Assembly: GCF_014697075.1 (NCBI RefSeq)
Contig: NZ_JACJRE010000020.1
Location: 1 to 64,000 of the forward strand
Direction: 5' to 3'
DNA: 64,000 nucleotides
Origin: Tolypothrix sp. FACHB-123
GTDB lineage: Bacteria; Cyanobacteriota; Cyanobacteriia; Cyanobacteriales; Nostocaceae
A model generated the notes under the pieces. It did no database searches, was not told the DNA's origin, and saw only the letters and a list, made by a program, of their open reading frames with translations. This document shows, in pieces, positions 53,847-61,427 of this stretch. The translations under genes and the position numbers were made by a program. Position 1 is the first letter of the stretch, and each line of letters starts with the position of its first letter.

Positions 53847-54443
53847 ATGCAAAATGTTCCCTACCACTATCGATTGTTAATCTTATTTTCATTGATGGGT
53901 TTAGTTATCGCCTATGACTACTGGCGTAATCCAACTAACCCGAAGAAATTTAAAGAATACTTGTTTTTAATTGTCTCCGGTTTAATCGGTGCAATATTTG
54001 GTATTATTAACGATCAAATTACCTGCACTCTTTCACCTGCTTACTTTTATTACTTCAAAAATGTCCCTTATGATTCTAGTTTTCGCTGGCAAGTAAGTAA
54101 GGTTGGATTTGAAGCAGGCTTTTTCGCAGGTTTTTTTAGCTACGGCATATTTTTAGTCATTAATCAGAGACGAAAGTTACCTTTGCCCCATCGTCAATTA
54201 TTGAAAATGGCAAAATATCCTATTGCTTGGGCAATTGTGGTTGCTCCAATTACAGGATTGATATTTTATTATTTTCAGTTTCCCTTCTTGATCGAGCAAA
54301 TTCAGCCAATCGCTGAACCGGCAGAAATTCCCAAGTTTATTTTGGTTTGGGGAATTCATATTGGACTTTATCTGGGTGCAGTTTTAGGAATTGTGCATGG
54401 CGCGGTAAAAATCCGCCGAAAATTGCTAGCATCCACATTATAA
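53847..54443 (+). CDS. Four-helix membrane protein of unknown function
   Basis: A 198-residue hydrophobic protein, with predicted transmembrane segments near residues 8-24, 33-50, 82-100, 118-140 and perhaps 158-185. The motif FGIINDQITCTLSPAYFYYFK lies between helices. No known family was recognised. Single gene, with AT-rich surroundings and ATG at 53847. Confidence 0.7.
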   Translation: MQNVPYHYRLLILFSLMGLVIAYDYWRNPTNPKKFKEYLFLIVSGLIGAIFGIINDQITCTLSPAYFYYFKNVPYDSSFRWQVSKVGFEAGFFAGFFSYGIFLVINQRRKLPLPHRQLLKMAKYPIAWAIVVAPITGLIFYYFQFPFLIEQIQPIAEPAEIPKFILVWGIHIGLYLGAVLGIVHGAVKIRRKLLASTL

Positions 54444-54770
54444 AATAGCCTTAAACATTCAATTTGATGATTGCAAAAATCTCAGTCAGATATTTCTAGT
54501 CTGAAGACTTTAGTAAATTTTTGTCAAAAAATATTCTACCATTGTAGTTAAAAATAAATTACGATATATTTTCCATAATCTTCCTTTTAATAGTTGACTA
54601 TTTATACCTTGTTATGTTTTTCAAAATCAAACCTCCATAACTTTGACAAAAGTTTATGAGAAAATGAACCAAGCTGATTACAAGCTTCAAGATTCAGCCC
54701 GGAACTAGATTTGATTTTCATGTAGTTGTTATTACATTAAAAAATTTTCATCAAAGGAGAAAGATATTGT
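54444..54770. other. Intergenic region upstream of Nif11 gene
   Basis: No ORF or RNA gene is recognised. A/T-rich, with the AAAGGAGAAAG ribosome binding site of the Nif11 gene at its right end. Nothing else is seen. Confidence 0.45.
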
Positions 54771-55007
54771 ATGTCCTTAGAACAGGTAAAGGCTTTTTAT
54801 GACCTTTTAACATCAGACCCAACAATTTACGACCAATATTCTAAAAAGTGCTGTAATCAAGGATTTTTTGGCAGTTACCATTGGGATAAAACAAAAATTG
54901 TCAAATTTGCCGCTACTCATGGCTATAACTTTAATGAAAATGAACTCGACCAAATATGGTTTGACAGCGAGTCCAGCAGTGCAGACAATTCTCTAAATCT
55001 GGCGTAA
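54771..55007 (+). CDS. Nif11-family protein (orphan nif11-like leader peptide)
   Basis: A 78-residue protein beginning MSLEQVKAFYDLLTSD, followed by VKFAATHGYNFNENELDQIW, which is the Nif11 domain: a helical family found alone in nitrogen-fixing cyanobacteria and as RiPP leader peptides. There is no Gly-Gly/Ala cleavage motif at the end of the domain, no Cys-rich core beyond CC in the middle, and no lanthipeptide or cyclodehydratase gene nearby, so it is more likely stand-alone. The CC pair at KKCCNQGFFGSYHWDK is unusual. ATG at 54771, preceded by GGAGAAAG. Confidence 0.85.
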   Translation: MSLEQVKAFYDLLTSDPTIYDQYSKKCCNQGFFGSYHWDKTKIVKFAATHGYNFNENELDQIWFDSESSSADNSLNLA

Positions 55008-55154
55008 TCTGCCAATTTTGTTGATTTGAAAATTATATTGACGGTTCACGGTTGTGGCTACTTAGTAGTTTGCCACATTAATTGTGATGATTTCCTAGTC
55101 AGCGCAGACCCAAAGAATTATTCATCATCATTAATGTGGCAGATAGCTAAGCAT

Positions 55155-55730
55155 TTAAAATGAAGAACCTGCTTGCTTTAAAAACTCTATTTCCTCTGGA
55201 GTTGAAGCGCGTCCTAAAATCAAATTGCGATGGGGAAACCGCCCAAAACGCTCAATTATTTCCATGTGTTTAAAAGCGGACTTAATGGCGATCGCGCTTT
55301 CTCCATCGTGACTGATTTGCTGAAATAGCTTCACGCAGCGTCGCTGATCCTCAAGGTTTTCGCTATGTTCAAAGGGTAAGTAAATAAACCAGCGTTGCAC
55401 AGGCAGGAATTCACGATCATAACCTTTAGCTACAGCTTGCTGTGCTACTGAAAGTGCTTCCCAGTCAGTAGCAAAAGCTTGAGGCGTTCCGCGAAACATA
55501 TTTCGCGGAAATTGATCTAGCAGCAGAATCAATGCTAGACAGCTTTGTGATGAATCCACCCATTCGTCTAATAATCCTGCTGCGGCCTTTTCGTAAGCTT
55601 CTAGAAAGCGACTTGTCAATTCCCGATCGAAATCCGGTGTTGCTTTAAACCAAAAATCTCTGAGTTTACCGTAACCTGGTTCATCGGGATGACCAAACCA
55701 GAATTCCAAAATAGCTTTTGCCTGTGACAT
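55155..55730 (-). CDS. DUF924 family protein
   Basis: A 191-residue all-helical protein. AKAILEFWFGHPDEPGYGKLRDFWF at the N-terminus and LALILLLDQFPRNMFRGTPQAFATD in the middle are diagnostic of DUF924 (TPR-like superhelix). The function is unknown; a metal-binding role has been suggested for relatives. It follows the SRPBCC gene by 5 bases on the same strand, so both are one operon. Confidence 0.85.
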   Translation of the reverse strand: MSQAKAILEFWFGHPDEPGYGKLRDFWFKATPDFDRELTSRFLEAYEKAAAGLLDEWVDSSQSCLALILLLDQFPRNMFRGTPQAFATDWEALSVAQQAVAKGYDREFLPVQRWFIYLPFEHSENLEDQRRCVKLFQQISHDGESAIAIKSAFKHMEIIERFGRFPHRNLILGRASTPEEIEFLKQAGSSF

Positions 55731-55735
55731 TGCTG

Positions 55736-56305
55736 TTATTGACCCTTACAAAGAACTTGTCGCATTTTACGCATATTCGCAGGTAACTCAAAGTTCATTG
55801 CTTGTTGAATAAAAACCGAAGGAATCAAAAGGTTGGGAGTAGCGCTCACATTATAAGCCAGCATTGTCCCATTACCGCAATCTTGCAATTCTAAATTGGC
55901 TTTAAAGTCCTCAAAAGTCCCTTTTTCCATGCGGAATTGAATTTGCTGTCCCAGCACTTCCACAACATTCAAGTAAATTTCTACTTGGGCTGTGAAAAAG
56001 AAAAAGGCTTTTTGTGCTGCTTGATATAGACGCTTCACGTCACCTTTTGACAAAACCTCACTTCTGGTAATGTCTGGAAAATACTGTACCCAACGCGGAT
56101 AGTCTGTCAATTGCTGCCATACTTGCGATCGCACTAGTGGTACATACATCCAAGCTGTAACAGCACCACCCCAAGCTGTGTGCGATTCTGTTTTCACTAA
56201 AATTTCACCCTGCATGAGCAACTTTTGCTCGTTTTGACTCCAAGGCATATCTGAACCTTTAATAAATGAGTCTGAAATATAAGACGCAGACATATTAATT
56301 TCCAT
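55736..56305 (-). CDS. SRPBCC family protein
   Basis: A 189-residue START/SRPBCC-like protein. The N-terminal region has VKTESHTAWGGAVTAWMYVPLVRSQVWQQLTDYPRWVQYFPDITRSEVL, as in the polyketide cyclase/dehydrase family, and the rest has the beta-sheet and terminal helix pattern of the fold. It binds hydrophobic ligands in related proteins; the ligand is unknown. First gene of the operon with DUF924. ATG at 56305 or M5 at 56293. Confidence 0.8.
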   Translation of the reverse strand: MEINMSASYISDSFIKGSDMPWSQNEQKLLMQGEILVKTESHTAWGGAVTAWMYVPLVRSQVWQQLTDYPRWVQYFPDITRSEVLSKGDVKRLYQAAQKAFFFFTAQVEIYLNVVEVLGQQIQFRMEKGTFEDFKANLELQDCGNGTMLAYNVSATPNLLIPSVFIQQAMNFELPANMRKMRQVLCKGQ

Positions 56306-56810
56306 TACTCCTCAAATCATCCGCCTAAGATGGTTTAAACTCCGAATCATTTAACTGAATCGAGTCTAGTCCATTAAATTCTAGTTCCACTTACCTAAAT
56401 AAAATTTCCGGAAATAGTAATTTATCGGTAAATATTTGATGAATATAGGGAAAAATATGTCCTTATTATGAAAGAAATTTAAAGATAAAGATGGGGATAC
56501 TTTTATCCGCTACGTGTCTGATTGTCATTTATACCGAAGGCAATAGGTAATAATCATTTGCTATTCGCTTGTTTGCCCTCGTTTTCTCCTTGGGTGTCTC
56601 CTTGCTCGCTTGTAGCAATTGGCATAATGGTATATATATTGAAACTGACTGCGAACCACTGACAAAATCAAGAGTTCTGCAAGTAGTCTAGAGATTTTTT
56701 ACCTATGAGAAATTCAGCTAAAAAACTGAATTTCTACAAGATAGAATGGCACAAACATCATCAAATATGCAAGTTAGATTTGTCAACTATTTAGATTAGA
56801 GGCAAAATAC
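56306..56810. other. Intergenic region with a hairpin
   Basis: No gene is recognised. A perfect hairpin of 10 bp (AGAAATTCAG and CTGAATTTCT, 56708-56735) is about 75 bases before the next start; it could be a terminator for leftward transcripts or a leader structure. Otherwise A/T-rich. Confidence 0.5.
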
Positions 56811-57005
56811 ATGAGTCAGTCTTCTTTAAATCGTAGATTAACCCAAATTTTCGGTATCCTTCTAGGCATAGGTATAGCCGTATGGTTACTGAGAGGTTTC
56901 GGTCTGGTAACTTTTATTCCCGGCGGTATTATTTGGCTATTATTGCTAGGAGCGATCGCTATTGGCATTCTCAGCTATGTGCAAAAGACCTGGTGGCGTT
57001 TTTAA
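56811..57005 (+). CDS. Small two-helix membrane protein
   Basis: A 64-residue protein with two transmembrane segments (FGILLGIGIAVWLLRGFGLVT and GGIIWLLLLGAIAIGILSYV) joined by a short loop, and a basic C-terminus KTWWRF. Not assigned to a known family. AGGCAAAAT precedes the ATG. The rubredoxin gene follows about 90 bases later on the same strand, possibly cotranscribed. Confidence 0.7.
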   Translation: MSQSSLNRRLTQIFGILLGIGIAVWLLRGFGLVTFIPGGIIWLLLLGAIAIGILSYVQKTWWRF

Positions 57006-57093
57006 CATTCGTGAACTAAGAAAGCAATAACTGTTGATTGTGGTTCAGAGTATATATAGTCAAGCAAATCACCAATTCTCTGGGGGAAGTACA

Positions 57094-57255
57094 ATGGCAA
57101 AGTATATCTGTACTATATGCGGCTATGAATACGATCCAGAACTAGGCGATACAGATGGTGGAATAGAACCAGGCACAGCTTTTGAAGATATCCCAGAAAA
57201 TTGGGTCTGTCCAATTTGTGGAGCCACAAAAGATGAATTTGAAGTAGAAGAGTAA
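57094..57255 (+). CDS. Rubredoxin
   Basis: A 53-residue electron carrier. The two Cys pairs, C6/C9 and C39/C42, in the CTICG and CPICG motifs bind a single iron. Start at the ATG at 57094 with a GGGGAAG ribosome binding site; the open frame extends upstream to 57034 but that extension is not a rubredoxin. This is the short soluble type without the membrane anchor of RubA. Partner enzymes are not adjacent. Confidence 0.95.
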   Translation: MAKYICTICGYEYDPELGDTDGGIEPGTAFEDIPENWVCPICGATKDEFEVEE

Positions 57256-57424
57256 AGCAGCAAATCCCACAATCAAACAAAAAAATCTTTCTTCCCATGC
57301 CCAATACCCCATGACGCCAGTTGCTTCAAGTCGGCAAAGTCGCCCAACGCACTGGCTCTCCCATGCCCCATACCCATTTTCAAGCTAGCCTAGTAAAGTA
57401 GGTGCTATTGAGATAGTTTTTAAC

Positions 57425-58669
57425 TTGTTGCCATTGAAGATTGTTGTTATTGGGGGTGGGGCTGCGGGATTTTTTGGCGCGATCGCTTGTGCTAGAGTCA
57501 ATCCTGATGCTCAAGTTATTTTAGTAGAAGCCAGCCGCCAACCACTAGCGAAAGTTCGGATTTCTGGCGGGGGACGCTGTAATGTGACTCACGCCTGTTT
57601 TGAAGCGGAAAGATTAGTACAAAACTATCCCAGAGGTGGGAAACCGCTGTTGGGCGCTTTTACTCGCTTTCAAGCTCAAGATACCATAGCTTGGTTTGCG
57701 GCTCAGGGAGTCCAGCTAAAAACCGAAGCCGACGGAAGGATGTTTCCCATCACTGATAATTCGGAAACGATTGTTGAGTGTTTGATGGATGCAGCGCAAG
57801 CATCTGGAGTAGAATTGCGCATTGGGACACCTGTTGTTAAAGTAAAACGCCAAACCGAGACAGCAGGGTTTGAGATTGTACTGAAATCGGGAGAAGTACT
57901 AAAGTGCGATCGCATTTTACTCGCCACAGGTAGCAGCATAGCAGGTCATAAAATCGCCCAAGATTTAGGTCATAAAATTGAAGCGCCAGTACCTTCTTTG
58001 TTTACCTTCAATATTCCCGATCCTAAGTTGCGGGGATTAGCAGGAATTAGTGTGAACCCTGTCAAGTTGCGCTTATCAACTAATAGTAAACCGCCACTAG
58101 AACAAACAGGAGCATTATTAATTACCCATTGGGGTTTAAGTGGCCCTGCTGTTCTCAAACTTTCCGCTTGGGGTGCGCGAGTTTTACATCAAAATCGCTA
58201 CCAAACTAAATTATTGATTAATTGGCTGCCAGAATTCCAGCAAGAAGAAGTACGGCAAAAAATCCTCGCTGTTAAGACTGAATGGGGTAAGCGGCCGATT
58301 ATGCTACATCGAGGTGTAGACTTACCTCATCGCTTATGGCAATACATTCTCACCCGTGTTGGTATCACCACAGAAGAGCGTTGGGCAGAATTGCCTAATA
58401 AAATGCTCAATAAATTAGTAGCAGAACTAACTCAAGGAGAGTACACAATTACAGGTAAAGGCGTTTTCAAAGAAGAGTTTGTCACCTGTGGCGGTGTCAA
58501 TCTTAAAGAAGTCAATTTCAAAACAATGGAAAGCAAGTTAGTTCCAGGTTTGTACTTTGCTGGCGAAGTCTTAGATATTGATGGTGTGACTGGTGGGTTT
58601 AACTTCCAAAGTGCTTGGACTACCGCCTATTTAGCTGGTAGCGCTATGGGAATTAAGCCAAAGAATTAA
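57425..58669 (+). CDS. HI0933-family NAD(P)/FAD-dependent oxidoreductase
   Basis: A 414-residue flavoprotein. The FAD-binding dinucleotide motif GGGAAGFFGA is at the N-terminus, followed by the family signature ISGGGRCNVTHA. The C-terminal GEVLDIDGVTGGFNFQSAWTTAYLAG matches the family also called YhiN or BaiN. The substrate is unknown; BaiN reduces bile acids in gut bacteria. The frame opens with TTG (57425); no ATG lies before the Rossmann motif, and TTG at 57434 (product LKIVVIGGG) would also fit. Confidence 0.88.
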   Translation: MLPLKIVVIGGGAAGFFGAIACARVNPDAQVILVEASRQPLAKVRISGGGRCNVTHACFEAERLVQNYPRGGKPLLGAFTRFQAQDTIAWFAAQGVQLKTEADGRMFPITDNSETIVECLMDAAQASGVELRIGTPVVKVKRQTETAGFEIVLKSGEVLKCDRILLATGSSIAGHKIAQDLGHKIEAPVPSLFTFNIPDPKLRGLAGISVNPVKLRLSTNSKPPLEQTGALLITHWGLSGPAVLKLSAWGARVLHQNRYQTKLLINWLPEFQQEEVRQKILAVKTEWGKRPIMLHRGVDLPHRLWQYILTRVGITTEERWAELPNKMLNKLVAELTQGEYTITGKGVFKEEFVTCGGVNLKEVNFKTMESKLVPGLYFAGEVLDIDGVTGGFNFQSAWTTAYLAGSAMGIKPKN

Positions 58670-58793
58670 GCGATTACTTTACTCTGTGTTTTCTGTGCCC
58701 TCTGCGGTTACTTTTTTTGAACCACAGAGAACGCAGAGGACACAGAGATGAGTTTAACAATTCCCTAACAGTTTTATTTGATTGGTTATAAAA

Positions 58794-59597
58794 ATGAAAA
58801 TTTGGCAAGCTGATTTTTACCGCAGTCCACAACAAAATACTACCGGACAAAATATCTGGGAGTTGTTAATTTGCGATCCGACTCGCAGCTTAGAGTATGT
58901 AGCTAGCTGTCCGCAAAAAGAAGCGAATTCAACTTGGCTGACTAGTCAAATTCAACTAGCAGCAGGTGAACAAATACCGGATGTAATTCAAGTTTTTCGC
59001 CCGCAATCTTTGAGTTTAATGGAGGCGGCTGGGCGTAATTTAGGTATTAGAGTCGAATCTACCCGCAAGACGTTAGCACTCAAGCAGTGGTTACAAGAAA
59101 AACAGTATTCCACAGTTGTAGATAAACCACCACCTGTACCTTTACCAGAAAATCTTTGGGGGGAACAATGGCGGTTTGTAACTTTGAGTGCTGGAGATGT
59201 AGAAACAGCATTTAGCGATCGCCCTATTCCTATTCTCCATCTACCAGAGTCTCTCAAACCCCTGAATCTCGGTTTACCATCAACAGCCGCAATTCCTGGT
59301 GTCATCATTTACGGTGGGAGACAATCGATGCGTTTATCCCGGTGGTTACACGAAGCTCGTCCCGTAGAGTTGAATTATGTAGCTGGTGCGCCTGATGGCT
59401 TGGTGTTAGAAGCCGGTTTAGTCGATAGGTGGATTGTGGCGACTTTTGAAGATGCAGAAGTTGCTACTGCCGCTAGACTTTATCAACAGCGTCAACAACA
59501 AAGTCGCGGACTACACTTTTTGTTAGTGCAACCAGACGATTCTGGGATGACTTACAGTGGATTTTGGTTGTTGCAAGCAGAAGGAGACATTGTTTAA
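58794..59597 (+). CDS. Tab2/Atab2 family RNA-binding protein
   Basis: A protein of about 267 residues starting MKIWQADFYRSP. The family in plants (ATAB2) and green algae (TAB2) binds A/U-rich RNA and is needed for photosystem I psaB translation; the cyanobacterial homologues are thought to act in photosystem-related RNA binding. The C-terminal half has the strongly conserved LVDRWIVATFEDAEVATAA and DSGMTYSGFWLL. The start is at the ATG at 58794 rather than the TTG at 58782. Single gene. Confidence 0.88.
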   Translation: MKIWQADFYRSPQQNTTGQNIWELLICDPTRSLEYVASCPQKEANSTWLTSQIQLAAGEQIPDVIQVFRPQSLSLMEAAGRNLGIRVESTRKTLALKQWLQEKQYSTVVDKPPPVPLPENLWGEQWRFVTLSAGDVETAFSDRPIPILHLPESLKPLNLGLPSTAAIPGVIIYGGRQSMRLSRWLHEARPVELNYVAGAPDGLVLEAGLVDRWIVATFEDAEVATAARLYQQRQQQSRGLHFLLVQPDDSGMTYSGFWLLQAEGDIV

Positions 59598-59621
59598 CGT
59601 GGTTCCGAAGGTTAGCGTTAC

Positions 59622-59683
59622 CCACTTGCCCAATGCCCAATGCCCAATGCCCAATGCCCAATGCCCAGTGCCCAATGCCCCAT
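59622..59683. repeat. STRR tract of TGCCCAA heptamers
   Basis: About eight nearly perfect CCCAATG units, shortly after the Tab2 stop, on the way to the glutaredoxin terminator. Confidence 0.9.
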
Positions 59684-59687
59684 ACAT

Positions 59688-59723
59688 AAAAAACCCCGCA
59701 ACATCACAAAAGTTGGTGCGGGG
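59688..59723 (-). terminator. Rho-independent terminator of the glutaredoxin gene
   Basis: On the minus strand a CCCCGCA.../TGCGGGG stem (with an irregular inner part) is followed by TTTTTT. It lies 28 bases past the glutaredoxin stop and has the classical form. Confidence 0.85.
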
Positions 59724-59750
59724 AATATGGATGAGAAATAGCCAGAATAT

Positions 59751-60074
59751 TTACGAAGCTAAAGCTACTTCTACTAATTGCTGTAATTCGCCTTTTTGAT
59801 AAAGTTCAATGAGAATATCTGAACCGCCAATGAATTCGCCATCAATATACACTTGGGGAATTGTCGGCCAGTTGGAATATTCTTTAATTCCTTGACGAAT
59901 TTCTGCATCGGAGAGAACATCATAAGTCTCGAAGGGAACACCCAAAGTATTAAGAATCTGCACAACGTTGTTGGAGAAACCACATTGAGGCATTAACTTG
60001 TTTCCCTTCATGAAAACAAAAATCTTGTTTTGTTTTACTAAGTTGTCAATTTTTGCTTGGAGTTCTGGCGTCAT
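59751..60074 (-). CDS. grxD: Monothiol glutaredoxin (CGFS type)
   Basis: A 107-residue Grx4/GrxD-like protein with the CGFS active site at residues 31-34 and the glutathione-binding features ([24 protein letters not shown]). CGFS glutaredoxins bind a [2Fe-2S] cluster bridged by glutathione and work in iron-sulfur transfer and iron sensing. The BolA gene is 118 bases upstream on the same strand. Grx4-BolA heterodimers holding a [2Fe-2S] cluster are well known, so a functional pair is inferred. Confidence 0.94.
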   Translation of the reverse strand: MTPELQAKIDNLVKQNKIFVFMKGNKLMPQCGFSNNVVQILNTLGVPFETYDVLSDAEIRQGIKEYSNWPTIPQVYIDGEFIGGSDILIELYQKGELQQLVEVALAS

Positions 60075-60192
60075 GGTTTTGTTTCCTGCTTTTGCTTATA
60101 GTCTAGAGGAGCCAGCGCCTGTAGCGATGCCTGCGGCGGGCTACGCCTACGCAATTTAAGGCGGCTGACATTCAACAGTCAGTATTAAACTA

Positions 60193-60450
60193 CTAAGAAG
60201 CGGCTGTTGTCTGCCAAGCTTCGGGAGTATAGGTTTTGATTGCCAGTGCATGAATCGCTTCAGTTGACATAGCTTGCCGCAATGCACCGTACACTAGCTG
60301 ATGTTGTTGCACCAGTCTCTTGCCTGCAAACTGCGATGAAACTACTGTTACTTGATAGTGGTCACCACCACCAGTCAAATCTTGCACCTGAACTTGGGCG
60401 TCTGGCAGTTCCGCTGTGATCATTGCCTCAACCTGCTGCGGACTAATCAT
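60193..60450 (-). CDS. bolA: BolA family protein
   Basis: An 85-residue protein starting at the ATG at 60450, with an AGGA ribosome binding site, rather than the longer frame from 60510. The region [35 protein letters not shown] carries the family signature with the likely cluster-ligand histidine ([10 protein letters not shown]; and HALAIKT). Members partner with CGFS glutaredoxins; the glutaredoxin gene follows on the same strand. The product belongs to the short YrbA/BolA2-type branch. Confidence 0.9.
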   Translation of the reverse strand: MISPQQVEAMITAELPDAQVQVQDLTGGGDHYQVTVVSSQFAGKRLVQQHQLVYGALRQAMSTEAIHALAIKTYTPEAWQTTAAS

Positions 60451-60658
60451 CGCAATTCCTGAAAAAACTTCTTTTCTATTATTAACAGATAGAGAGCGAT
60501 CGCCTTTCACCGTTGCCAGTTTTGCTCAGGTTAAGGGCTAAGGCACTCTAAGCACTTGTTGTTGAGAATGCCTCAACGGACTATAGATAATTACATCCTA
60601 CCATTAAGGCATTGCCAGCCATAGCATCCCATCACAGGGAATCTTGGCATTTGTTGAT

Positions 60659-61255
60659 TTATTTTTGGGAAGATGAACTCCCACCTTGGCGGGGATAGGG
60701 TGCATCTACAAAACCTAACTCATATAGCTGTTGATAAGCTTTTTTGCCTAAATCTCTTGTGGGGTTTTGACTCTTGATAATTTGGATCAGCAAGGGTACG
60801 GCTAATTCTGATTGATTTTGAGCGCGATGTACTAATGCCAGCCTATAGGTAGCTTCATCTCGCAGTTGGGCGGTATCTCGCGCTTTTTGACGCTGAGACT
60901 CAGAAACTCTATTATCAATTCCCGAAAAACTAGCATTCAGATCCTGATAAAAATTAGACAGCTGATTAAAAACCTGACGTGCTTCTTGGAGTTTCTTGGC
61001 AGCTACATCATATTTTTGGGCAGATACAGCAGCTTCAGCTTCTTTTAGCAGACGCTGTCCATTATCAATGCTCAATAGCGTAGTATTTTGCGCTACAGGA
61101 CGCAGATTATTCGGATTGTTGGGGTCAATAGGTTGTGCTTGATTATTGTTTGGTAAATTGATTTGCTGAGCATGAGTAGGTGATAGCAGACTGAGGGTTG
61201 CTATGAGCGATAAAGAAGTGAAGCTAATCCAGGGAACAGCAACGGCTAGGTTCAT
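60659..61255 (-). CDS. Secreted helical hypothetical protein
   Basis: A protein of about 198 residues with an N-terminal signal peptide (ISFTSLSLIATLSLLSPTHAQQ) followed by an Asn/Gln/Pro-rich linker and a helical TPR-like region (LLKEAEAAVSAQKYDVAAKKLQEARQVF). The frame can be extended to a TTG at 61291, but ATG at 61255 places the signal peptide properly. The last residues are Gly/Ser-rich. Probably periplasmic. Divergent from the PrcA-like gene. Confidence 0.72.
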   Translation of the reverse strand: MNLAVAVPWISFTSLSLIATLSLLSPTHAQQINLPNNNQAQPIDPNNPNNLRPVAQNTTLLSIDNGQRLLKEAEAAVSAQKYDVAAKKLQEARQVFNQLSNFYQDLNASFSGIDNRVSESQRQKARDTAQLRDEATYRLALVHRAQNQSELAVPLLIQIIKSQNPTRDLGKKAYQQLYELGFVDAPYPRQGGSSSSQK

Positions 61256-61427
61256 GGGATCAATTCGTGCGACAAAATATATAAAAAGCAAATGGAAACT
61301 TCGGGTATCTTAACTCTGTTTTTGTCTGTGACCAAGCAAAGTAACATTCCAGTTTCTCTGTTTTAGACTGAAAATCAGGCTAATTGAGTTCCCTCAGCTT
61401 TTAATCATAGTATCTAAAAGTGTTCCT

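Noticed and set aside
57034-57093. N-terminal extension of the rubredoxin frame
   Set aside because: The GGGGAAG ribosome binding site and the conserved MAKYxCxxCG start place the gene at 57094.
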